Positions 1-7,290 of a DNA stretch of 64,000 nt are shown piece by piece. The position numbers and the translations under genes are program-made. How positions within the stretch are numbered: the first letter of the stretch is position 1; every line of letters starts with the position of its first letter. This DNA comes from G963674685 sp964591275. GTDB lineage: Bacteria > Lernaellota > Lernaellaia > JACKCT01. The notes beneath the pieces are model-generated. The model was not told the DNA's origin. It did no database searches and was given only the letters and a program-made list of their open reading frames with translations. The DNA lies in contig CAZQAE010000024.1 of the NCBI GenBank assembly GCA_964591275.1, positions 1 to 64,000 of the forward strand. The letters are read 5' to 3'.

Positions 1-54
1 ACTACAGGAGAGCACAATAGCCAGAAATATTGCGATAAATATACATTTACGCAT
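1..54 (-). CDS. N-terminus of a lipoprotein cut by the window edge
   Basis: On the minus strand an ATG at 54-52 opens a frame that stays open to base 1 and encodes MRKCIFIAIFLAIVLSCS. This is a compact lipoprotein signal peptide: Arg-Lys, a hydrophobic core, and the lipobox VLSC. The ATG overlaps the stop of the upstream gene by 8 bases (ATGCGTAA), typical of translational coupling. The mature protein lies outside the window, so no function can be given. Confidence 0.6.
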   Translation of the reverse strand, partial: MRKCIFIAIFLAIVLSCS

Positions 55-2101
55 CATCAACTCCTGAGTTGGATGTAAAAGACATATGTTGTGTTCCAAA
101 ACCATCTGGCCAATCTTCAAAATTAAATTCCTCATCAACTCCTTCAATCCAGTCAATGTCCAACTCATCAGGGTCGGAAAGAGGAATACCCACTGATCTA
201 ATTGCATTACTGACAGTGTTTTTGAGATTTCCATCAAGGCTTTTGAATTTATTTACTCGCTCATATGGATTAAAACAATTGGACCAATCAAGGAATATGC
301 ACAGATGTCCGGTCATTTTGATTTTAGCCAAATCTCCAGACACAAGCCCATTGAGATAAAAGTATGGATGAGTTTGATAACTAATAAATCGTTCTCTTTG
401 GCTGAAATATTTGTATATTGCGCTTCCGTCAATGTTGTTAACATCTATATTGTTTTCTGCAAACCACTCATCTGAAAATAGCCCAATATCCATTTTTCTG
501 CAAATATAAACCGCAAATTCGCTGCACCAATTTTTAGGCTCAGGGGAAAAATGTGAATAATCAGGATAACCAGGTATCATGTTAAATGGCCAATAGCCGG
601 GGCGTCGTAAACTCCAGCTCTGCCCAATTTCATATGCTGCTAAACTTATAATGGAATCAAATCTAGGGATTGCGTTAATATTAGTATAGTGTTTAAGGCG
701 GTACAGTTTTATTAATCTCCCAAAGTCAAAATGAGCATTTTCGTTATATGTATATCCAGTCAGATGGTCTAACTCAATGGGCGTAGATGAACAATTATGT
801 CTAAGTATAGTGTGGTCATTTAAGATGATATTAAATTTAGTGATATTTATTTTGTGACCGTATCCTGCTTGTATTCTAACATTATCAAAAACAATAGTAT
901 CTCTGTGATAATCAGATCGATTAAGCTGATTCCATATCTTATCATCGCATTTCCAAAGTACCGGAGTATCATGGTTTAAAGGGTGGTCTTCCCCAGCTAT
1001 GATAGACTCGGAAAGGTGCTGAAAATATGTCAAAAATAAATGGTAGTCAGAATTTGCTGCACTTTGAACAGCAGCATCCCAATCAAGCAATTTCCAGGAA
1101 AGCGAAATCGGTTCTTGCGCACTACTGAACAAATTAAAATTGATATCAATTATAACATTATCATGTTCTGAATCTGGATCCCCAATAATAATTTTACCAG
1201 GTGCCAGATTATCACCCCCTATAACACCAAATTGCAATCGTTCTATTTCTATTTCAATCTTTGATTCACCGGAAAAGCCATAGAACCAGCCAGGGTAAAT
1301 TCTAGAATTTTCTACAGCATCTCCTGGCGAAATTGGTTCGTCAAAATCAGCATCTGAAGCGGCGTTACCTTCGGCTTGAAGAGGTCTCAGATAGCTGCCA
1401 GGAGAATACAGCCCTCTTAGAAATAGTGAAAACTTTTCAGGGTCGTTGACATGAAAAGCAGTATTCCAATTATTCTGGTTCTGATTTCGCACACTTCCTC
1501 TTTCACGATATGGTCTGTACCACATCGATACATCCCCATTCTTCTTTAATAATATTTTGAAATTGCTTAGCATGCCAAATATTTTTGGATTTATGGATTT
1601 GTATTGGATGGGCCCAAACACCTCCGAATTTTGCGCCACAATATAAGGCGTGCCCTTGCTATCACTGAGCGAAGAACTTCGATTGAGCTTACGAATAGAT
1701 TCGTATAAATTATGAATCACGGGCTTGGGGTATTTTATAATTTTATCTTTTGAAACGAATTCCGTAACGCTTTTCTTAATAACTTTCACATCACCAAAAT
1801 CGAATTCTTTTTCTTTGACAATTGGCTTCAATTCAAAACTTGAAAAGCTTTGATTTCCAGTTCCAAGCTCACGATTTGTTGAAGTACTGATTGCAGAATT
1901 TGATCCATCCAGCGGCTTCCCGTCCTTGCCGTACGCAGTCAACGGCGAATCCTTAGGAACTATGTTGGCCGGTTGCAAGTCATCTTCTCGATGCTCGGGT
2001 TTCCAGGGAACCAGCGGGGTGTCTTTCGGCACGACCTTCAGCGGCTTGTAGGGGCTATCGGAATCATCGACATAGCCGGAAAATAATTTATCTCGTGTCA
2101 T
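47..2101 (-). CDS. Large hypothetical protein with C-terminal CHAP/DUF2272-like domain
   Basis: A 684-residue protein without a signal peptide. The first 60 residues contain a short repeat, VPKDTPL and VPKDSPL, beside PYKPLK, like a proline-rich linker. The middle is not recognised. Around residues 490-610 a Cys in WCSEFAVYICRK is followed by GDLAKI and GHLCIFLDW, the Cys...His layout of CHAP or DUF2272-type amidase folds, so a cell-wall or papain-like hydrolase activity is possible. The start has GGGGACAAGAAAA before ATG. The coding DNA is visibly richer in A and T than most of the window, which may mean acquisition by transfer. It is probably coupled to the lipoprotein that starts inside its stop codon. 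The catalytic assignment is inference. Confidence 0.6.
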   Translation of the reverse strand: MTRDKLFSGYVDDSDSPYKPLKVVPKDTPLVPWKPEHREDDLQPANIVPKDSPLTAYGKDGKPLDGSNSAISTSTNRELGTGNQSFSSFELKPIVKEKEFDFGDVKVIKKSVTEFVSKDKIIKYPKPVIHNLYESIRKLNRSSSLSDSKGTPYIVAQNSEVFGPIQYKSINPKIFGMLSNFKILLKKNGDVSMWYRPYRERGSVRNQNQNNWNTAFHVNDPEKFSLFLRGLYSPGSYLRPLQAEGNAASDADFDEPISPGDAVENSRIYPGWFYGFSGESKIEIEIERLQFGVIGGDNLAPGKIIIGDPDSEHDNVIIDINFNLFSSAQEPISLSWKLLDWDAAVQSAANSDYHLFLTYFQHLSESIIAGEDHPLNHDTPVLWKCDDKIWNQLNRSDYHRDTIVFDNVRIQAGYGHKINITKFNIILNDHTILRHNCSSTPIELDHLTGYTYNENAHFDFGRLIKLYRLKHYTNINAIPRFDSIISLAAYEIGQSWSLRRPGYWPFNMIPGYPDYSHFSPEPKNWCSEFAVYICRKMDIGLFSDEWFAENNIDVNNIDGSAIYKYFSQRERFISYQTHPYFYLNGLVSGDLAKIKMTGHLCIFLDWSNCFNPYERVNKFKSLDGNLKNTVSNAIRSVGIPLSDPDELDIDWIEGVDEEFNFEDWPDGFGTQHMSFTSNSGVDDA

Positions 2102-2211
2102 TTTTCTTGTCCCCGCATAAACTTATTATACCATAAATTGACTGCACGCCGGCAAACTATTTTTTTGGCAGCGGGGCGAGTGAAATACGCCCCGCCGCCC
2201 GTCGCAGAAAT

Positions 2212-3225
2212 CTAACTGATGGCTATCGCGCCTTCCTCGGTTTTGGCGACAATCTGCTGCCCGGTCGGAATCGTGTCGTTACCGTCATTGACCGTTGCTT
2301 CGGCGAAGGATGTGTTTTCCGCGCCGGAGAAAATCGATTGCGATTCCACAACAATTCCAAAATACTGCTTGCTGCGAAACGCCGTCTCGTTGATAATGCG
2401 CACATGCGCGATGTCGATGTCGTCCTCCACAAACCACGCATCCTCAATGTCAATCGAGGAATTCATTTTCAGGTGAATCGCCGTGTATTTCAGAATCTCT
2501 GTTGTGGTGCGGATGTCGGTGATGTATTTCAACGAGTCGTCTCGCCATGCCTGAAAAACTATCGTAGCGCTTTGGAAAGCCGTTACCCCGACGCGCAAAT
2601 TGTCCGTCACGTAATTCGCGCCGATCAGGCTGAGGATGGAACGATAGGCGGCAGAGACGCCCAAATCATTGTGATAGAAATAGCAATTGTAGGCATAGGC
2701 GTTGCTCAGATAACTCACCACGAAACCCCATTTCCCCTGGCTGATTGCGCAGTAATGAAAAGCCACATCGCTTTGGTTCGACACGGACACAATCATCATG
2801 TCATTGTCGTCGGACTTTCTAAAATCCAAACCCTTGAAAGTGAGGTTCTTTGTATTTTCAATCATGAAGGGCGGAACAATGCACGGCTTTCCCGCCGTGG
2901 GGTCCCAGCTTCCGCCTTCGTTGTAGGGGTCGTCGTCGCTTTCGTAGTTGCTCTGATTCCAGGTTTCCGCCTGAATGGTCAGCGTGGCGTCCATCTCGAA
3001 ATTGAGAGAATTCATGTTGACCTTGCCGCTGGTTTCCAGGTAGGTTTCCGGCGTTGCGACTGTTCCGGCGAGATTGATTGTAACCTCATCGTCGATGGGT
3101 TCGGCAAGAGCCTCGATCATGGCTGAGATATGCTGCTTGGGTCCGCTGGGCGCGCCGGGAGTGCTGGTGGTTCCGTCCCACGCATCGTCGCCGCTGTCAT
3201 AGTCAACGTAATAATCAATCGCCAT
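2212..3225 (-). CDS. Right-handed beta-helix (pectate-lyase-like) protein
   Basis: 337 residues with no signal peptide. It opens with YYVDYDSGDDAWDGTTS followed by a GPKQHI segment. This is the usual entry strand of pectate-lyase-like right-handed beta-helix proteins (a YVD-SGDD--DG opening followed by a helix capping the solenoid). Later residues give short beta-rungs with stacked Asn and hydrophobics such as NTKNLTFKGLDFRKSDDND. The fold is fairly clear; the substrate is not. Such proteins are polysaccharide lyases, phage-tail-like fibres or surface adhesins. Lack of a leader argues against classical Sec export. AAAGGGG precedes the ATG at a sensible distance. It lies downstream of nothing obvious and upstream of the CHAP-like gene in the same direction, about 110 bases apart. 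Confidence 0.65.
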   Translation of the reverse strand: MAIDYYVDYDSGDDAWDGTTSTPGAPSGPKQHISAMIEALAEPIDDEVTINLAGTVATPETYLETSGKVNMNSLNFEMDATLTIQAETWNQSNYESDDDPYNEGGSWDPTAGKPCIVPPFMIENTKNLTFKGLDFRKSDDNDMMIVSVSNQSDVAFHYCAISQGKWGFVVSYLSNAYAYNCYFYHNDLGVSAAYRSILSLIGANYVTDNLRVGVTAFQSATIVFQAWRDDSLKYITDIRTTTEILKYTAIHLKMNSSIDIEDAWFVEDDIDIAHVRIINETAFRSKQYFGIVVESQSIFSGAENTSFAEATVNDGNDTIPTGQQIVAKTEEGAIAIS

Positions 3226-3647
3226 GGAAAACCCCTTTGCTATAAATTACAGATTTTCGCTTCAGATTGGCACAAAGATAGCGGGGGGGGGTAGATGTCA
3301 AGTGCAAAAATAGCCTAAAATGAAAATTTACAACAACTATAAATAATCCAGCAATATCGGCTAGTTGTATAATTCACTCATACATAACCTGATGGATAAA
3401 ACACATTTATTGTTCGCAAGCATAAGGAATACCCTTAGCGGAACGGCAATAATCTGCGCCTAGCGAAAATTGGGGTTGCCAATTAGTTCGGTTATTTGCA
3501 GAGCGAAAATTTTTTGGTTTTCCCGATTCAGTTTCGTAGGAGGACAATTTTTGGGATTGGACGTCCAAAAATATCTACAGTGCGTTCCGATTTTGTATAA
3601 AGCAGTTTCGTGGCGAGCAGTTTTGAGAAAACCGGCTATGGGAAATT
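3226..3647. other. Non-coding gap between beta-helix and TPR genes
   Basis: No convincing gene. It holds a run of nine or ten G around 3284-3293 and the dispersed hairpin repeat listed separately at 3463-3570. The rest is AT-rich, and the minus-strand beta-helix gene upstream of it needs a promoter here. Confidence 0.5.
3463..3570. repeat. Dispersed hairpin-bearing repeat, copy A
   Basis: This stretch resembles 45771-45876: aligning 3491-3566 with 45798-45874 by hand gives about 55 identities over 77 columns with one gap, and GCGAAAAT is shared just upstream. Copy A carries two perfect inverted repeats, AATTGG-GGTTG-CCAATT at 3468-3484 and the 12-base palindrome TTGGACGTCCAA at 3557-3568. 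The form suggests a REP/MITE-like element or the end of an IS200-type transposon. That class assignment is inference. Confidence 0.4.
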
Positions 3648-5216
3648 TTATTTCTGCATTGATTTTTTCACTACCTGCATCATCGCCTGAAGTGTTTTGT
3701 CATCGGGTTTATCAGCAAGGAGCTTGTCCAGCAGCGGCATGGCTTCGTCAAAACGCTGCGTATTAACCAATAAGACGGCCAAGTTGATTTCGCCTTCCTG
3801 TGCGGCTTTGCGGAAGCATTTCTCCGCATTTTCGAGTTGCCCGGTTTTGAAAAAAATATCGCCAAGATTATTCCAGGCCTTTTTATCTTCCCCCCGCGTC
3901 AGTTTCAGAACACGGCGATAGGATTTCTCGGCACCTTCAAAATCGCCAATGTTGAACTGGTAATATGCCAAATTTCTGAAAACCGTTTCTGAAGCCGGAT
4001 ATTTGCGTGTGGCGTCTTCAAAAGCCGTCCCATCGTGACGATATGTCTTGGCTTCCCCAAAGGAAACGACGGCAAAAAATGTCAGTATGAGCGCAAACAA
4101 AATCCTCCGGCCCCCTCTGGTGAATTTTCCGTCGAGAAACACCGCAAAACCGAAAACAGTAAATGCCAATGGAATGTATAGATAGTGCTGCGCGAAAGGA
4201 ATATTCAAGGCAAAAAGACCCATATATGGTCCTACACCCAAAGCGGCAGCCAAAACGAATAGCAGCGGCGCATATTCCCCTGTACGACGCAGGTACACGT
4301 AGAGTGCGAAAATCGTCGCCAACGCCAATGCAATGAGAATCCACCCGGCGATGATGTACGGCAGTTCCGGGATCTGCGCGTGATAGATTGACAAATTTGC
4401 GGGAAGCGGCAAGAAAATTGTTTTTATTATCATATAGGCGGCCATGCCCACGCGATAAAAGACAGGCCAAGGCTCGGGCGAACTTTGCAAAGAATGTTTC
4501 AACACGAAAAATCTAAGCGCCATCATCGCAACGACGGCGCAAAGCGAAAACGCCGCAGCCATAAGCCGGCGCTTTTTCAGTTCCGAGTCGCCAAAAATCG
4601 CGAACAAAAAATAGATGAACGGAAAGACGACGGCGCTTTCCCTGATCGACAAAGCCATGACGGCAAAAAGAGCGGTGAGGATCGGGCGGCCTTTTTGCAT
4701 CGCCAGCAATCCAGCCAGTGCAAAGAGGCCCTCGGAAATCGAAATATTATTACTGCCAATGACTTCCGTATGCGCGGGATGGGCCAGATACAGGGCAGCT
4801 GCCGCGAATGCGAGCTTGGGATCCTTAACAAATCGACTGAAAACCAACATCGCCAGGCAGGCGACCGTGGCGTGTAAAAGTATCGCAAAAAAGCGCCACC
4901 CCGCCGGATTTTTCCCAAATATCGTATATTGTAACTTGTAAAGGAGAAGCTGCCCGGGACGCCAATAGCTCATCTTGCGTCCGCATAGCGGCTCGCCAAG
5001 GTCGGCGATTAAATCGCCGGGCTGCATGGGCCTTTCATACCAATCGCTGGCAACTATCAACTGGTGGTCGTCGAAAACCCAATCATTGGCGATATATCCG
5101 CCGTAGATGGCAAATGCGATGGCGTATAAAAGGAGAAGAAATACCCAATAATTTCGAGGCCTCGCGGCGCATACAGGCGACGCAGTCCCAGCGTGATCGA
5201 CTTCGGAATTATTCAT
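3648..5216 (-). CDS. TMTC-like polytopic membrane protein with C-terminal TPRs
   Basis: About 522 residues from the ATG at 5216 (MNNSEVDHAG); an in-frame GTG at 5333 would add 39 residues, but these are not conserved-looking. A hydrophobic helix is followed by VFDDHQLI in the first periplasmic loop. This acidic pair is where GT-C glycosyltransferases of the TMTC/PMT type carry their catalytic Asp. Nine or more further membrane helices follow to about residue 400, then three to four TPR units (for example FRNLAYYQFNIGDFEGAEKS and AWNNLGDIFFKTGQLENAEK). The likely role is lipid-linked sugar transfer to exported proteins, with the TPRs presenting partners; substrate unknown. It lies 227 bases downstream of the small CXXCH lipoprotein gene, on the same strand. 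Confidence 0.7.
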   Translation of the reverse strand: MNNSEVDHAGTASPVCAARPRNYWVFLLLLYAIAFAIYGGYIANDWVFDDHQLIVASDWYERPMQPGDLIADLGEPLCGRKMSYWRPGQLLLYKLQYTIFGKNPAGWRFFAILLHATVACLAMLVFSRFVKDPKLAFAAAALYLAHPAHTEVIGSNNISISEGLFALAGLLAMQKGRPILTALFAVMALSIRESAVVFPFIYFLFAIFGDSELKKRRLMAAAFSLCAVVAMMALRFFVLKHSLQSSPEPWPVFYRVGMAAYMIIKTIFLPLPANLSIYHAQIPELPYIIAGWILIALALATIFALYVYLRRTGEYAPLLFVLAAALGVGPYMGLFALNIPFAQHYLYIPLAFTVFGFAVFLDGKFTRGGRRILFALILTFFAVVSFGEAKTYRHDGTAFEDATRKYPASETVFRNLAYYQFNIGDFEGAEKSYRRVLKLTRGEDKKAWNNLGDIFFKTGQLENAEKCFRKAAQEGEINLAVLLVNTQRFDEAMPLLDKLLADKPDDKTLQAMMQVVKKSMQK

Positions 5217-5443
5217 CGGATTCGAAGGGGGCAACAATCTCACAGGCCCCAGTATCCAGTCGCGTTTGAAAGAAGTGGGCGATTTGCGTGCAGGCACCCC
5301 GTCTTTTCGATGACGGAGAAAATGAAAAACCACCCATCGGCGAAGGGAAAAGGTCGTCCAGAAAACTCATTATATGATTTATAAAGCAGCGCTGTCCAAA
5401 GGCAATTACGCCCTGGACAACGGGCTGTGCGCGATTTTCTGTT

Positions 5444-5704
5444 CTAGGAAGCGTAACTGTGGCAGCTCGTACAGTCATCCGATGGAAAGTTGCCGTCGTC
5501 ATGATCGTCGGCATGGCAACTTTCGCAATCCTGGCCGAGATACTCCTCGTGAGGTATGTCAGTAACTGCGTCGTCGTCATCGTCGGCGTCATCATCGGCG
5601 TCATCGTCATCGTCGTCATCATCGTCATCGCCGCACGCAACAATGACTTGCAGCATGGAAAGCGCGAGAATGGAGCACAATAGAAAAATCATCTCTTTTT
5701 TCAA
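5444..5704 (-). CDS. Small Asp-rich lipoprotein with two CXXCH haem-type motifs
   Basis: I place the start at a TTG at 5704, seven bases after AAGGAG, giving MKKEMIFLLCSILALSML and a lipobox ending in VACG. An unbroken acidic linker of about 22 Asp/Ala residues follows the lipidated Cys. The remaining 35 residues hold CESCHADDH and CTSCHSYAS, two c-type haem attachment motifs, so this is probably a tiny dihaem cytochrome lipoprotein exposed in the periplasm or at the surface. No distal Met or further His pattern identifies a cytochrome family. The Asp tract is built from GAC/GAT codons and could expand by slippage. A zinc-binding role is the alternative. Confidence 0.6.
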   Translation of the reverse strand: MKKEMIFLLCSILALSMLQVIVACGDDDDDDDDDDADDDADDDDDAVTDIPHEEYLGQDCESCHADDHDDGNFPSDDCTSCHSYAS

Positions 5705-5792
5705 AGTCTGTCTCCTTGTTCTTATCAGTGTGCAAACAACCAATGCCGATTATGCCTTAGTCTTTTGCAAACAATCAAGCGATAAATGAAAA

Positions 5793-6374
5793 TCACGCCC
5801 TTGCGCAGTCGACATGCAGATGCGTATACCAGTCCATTCGCCTGACGAGATCGGTTTTATAAACCATGATCTCGTTATTTTCAGTATTGTAAACAAGTTT
5901 TCGACCACGTTGACCGCCAACATCATCGTCGGAAATATTGATGCCGCGGCTGCGCATGAAGCGCCTGGCAAGATCGACGTTCTTTTCAGCCGTCTTTTTT
6001 TGCAGGTATGTCGCCCATGTCGGTGAAGCGCCGCCATAAAGTCCGGCGAGTAGATCCTTTTTTTCCGCAAACTCAAGCATGGCATTCGTCAGATAAGCCA
6101 GAGCTGGAAGACCGAATGCCGCCGTAGATTTCTGACCTTTGCGTGGCTTGGGCATTACAAAATGTATCAGACCACCCCGTTTGCTTTTGGGGTCGTACAA
6201 TGTCACCACGACGCCCGAGGCCACTATCGCGGCAATTGCAGTGGATTCAAAAGGAATCATGACGAAACCGGGATGCAGAAAATCTCTTGTGGCGGGAACC
6301 TCGCTGTAGCGTCGTTTGCCTTGAAAAGATCCCTGGTGCCGATCATTTTCCCTATTTCCCATGTGGTCCACCAC
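5793..6374 (-). CDS. cheD: CheD-family protein lacking the catalytic cysteine
   Basis: 193 residues. The CheD core is clear: FLHPGFVMIP, then VASGVVVTLYDPKSKRGG, then HFVMP, and later LLAGLYGGAS. CheD deamidates (and can demethylate) receptor glutamines with a Cys-His-Thr triad, the Cys lying in the LGSCV motif. Here the aligned position is Gly54 (ASGV), while His71 of HFVMP is kept, so deamidation is unlikely as read. It may still bind receptors or a CheC-type phosphatase. The gene is divergent from cheW and the poly-HAMP receptor. Start is GTG at 6374 or ATG at 6362; neither has a decisive ribosome site. Confidence 0.8.
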   Translation of the reverse strand: MVDHMGNRENDRHQGSFQGKRRYSEVPATRDFLHPGFVMIPFESTAIAAIVASGVVVTLYDPKSKRGGLIHFVMPKPRKGQKSTAAFGLPALAYLTNAMLEFAEKKDLLAGLYGGASPTWATYLQKKTAEKNVDLARRFMRSRGINISDDDVGGQRGRKLVYNTENNEIMVYKTDLVRRMDWYTHLHVDCARA

Positions 6375-6720
6375 CGCCTTTCAAAACTTACTCCTTTTAC
6401 TTTAGAATATTAAAAACAAATAAGCAACACGTTTTCAGCTAGTTGTCCAATTTTATTAAAGTACTTCCTCATCTTTTATCTCTACTCCCTCCACAATTTA
6501 CCTTATTAATACTCCCTTCACAAATTTTAGCCTTATTTTTACGCGAATTAAAAAATTCCTCAAGCCCGTCATATTTCTGCCGATAGTGAATATGCGATAA
6601 GCAATTATCGTCAAATAAAAATGAAATATGCGCCAAAATAGTTTGAGAAACTAACTAATTGTGAGTGTTTTTTAAAATTGGGATACCGCAGAAACCTAAA
6701 CACACTGGAAAGGGCCAAAA
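6375..6720. other. AT-rich divergent promoter region between cheD and cheW
   Basis: 346 bases with no gene, strongly AT-rich with many T/A runs. It must contain the promoters for cheD (leftward) and cheW-mcp (rightward); the candidate rightward promoter is listed separately. Confidence 0.5.
6560..6586 (+). promoter_or_regulatory. Candidate sigma-28 (FliA-type) promoter for cheW-mcp
   Basis: TCAA, 15 bases, GCCGATAG. The flagellar sigma-28 consensus is TAAA-N15-GCCGATAA, so there is one mismatch in each box and exact spacing. It lies 134 bases before the cheW start, which would leave a long leader. Short motif, so a chance match is possible. Confidence 0.35.
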
Positions 6721-7269
6721 ATGACTGAAGATCTCGTCAAGGGTAACGAGGTTGCGAACAGCCAGGCAGGCGAAAACCGCGCCGGCTTTGGCGAATCCCT
6801 CGCCGGTAAATACATGACTTTCAAGCTCGCCAGCGAGGAATACGGCGCCGAAATTCTCACCGTGCGTGAAATCATCGGCATGTTGTCCATCACGCGCGTT
6901 CCACGAACACCGGAATACATCAGGGGCGTCATCAATCTTCGTGGCAAGGTCATCCCGGTAATCGACCTGAGCAACAAGTTTGAGATGCCCATAACGGAAG
7001 AGACTGAAACAACGGTGATCATTGTTGTTCAGCTTACGGATCGCAACACCGATGCGGACCTAACAATGGGGATCATCGTGGACGAAGTACTGGAAGTCCT
7101 CGACATTCCGGCCCAAAACATCGCCCCGCCGCCTACCTTCGGCACGGGCGCCGTCAATACCGATTTCATTTTGGGAATCGGCAAAGCGGAAAAGCGCGTG
7201 ATCTTTTTGCTGGATATCGGAAAAGTGCTGACTCAAAAGGAAATCTCGACGTTAGCCGAAATAGCATAG
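6721..7269 (+). CDS. cheW: Chemotaxis coupling protein CheW
   Basis: 182 residues, the CheW SH3-like fold preceded by about 28 extra residues. Family markers are KYMTFKLASEEYGAEILTV, VPRTPEYIRGVINLRGKVIP and IDLSNKF, the usual ligands for the receptor tip and the CheA P5 domain. It bridges receptors to CheA at the inner membrane. GGAAAGG precedes the ATG. The receptor gene follows 21 bases later in the same operon, so this CheW probably serves that receptor. No CheA, CheR, CheB or CheY is present in the window. Confidence 0.93.
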   Translation: MTEDLVKGNEVANSQAGENRAGFGESLAGKYMTFKLASEEYGAEILTVREIIGMLSITRVPRTPEYIRGVINLRGKVIPVIDLSNKFEMPITEETETTVIIVVQLTDRNTDADLTMGIIVDEVLEVLDIPAQNIAPPPTFGTGAVNTDFILGIGKAEKRVIFLLDIGKVLTQKEISTLAEIA

Positions 7270-7290
7270 AACTTTCAAGGAGGAGAAGAA

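Noticed and set aside
2338..3126. 262-codon plus-strand frame opposite the beta-helix gene
   Set aside because: No ribosome site and no family features; the minus-strand frame shows the beta-helix pattern.
3470..3766. 98-codon plus-strand frame across repeat copy A
   Set aside because: Overlaps the 3' end of the TPR gene, has no start site and is explained by the repeat.
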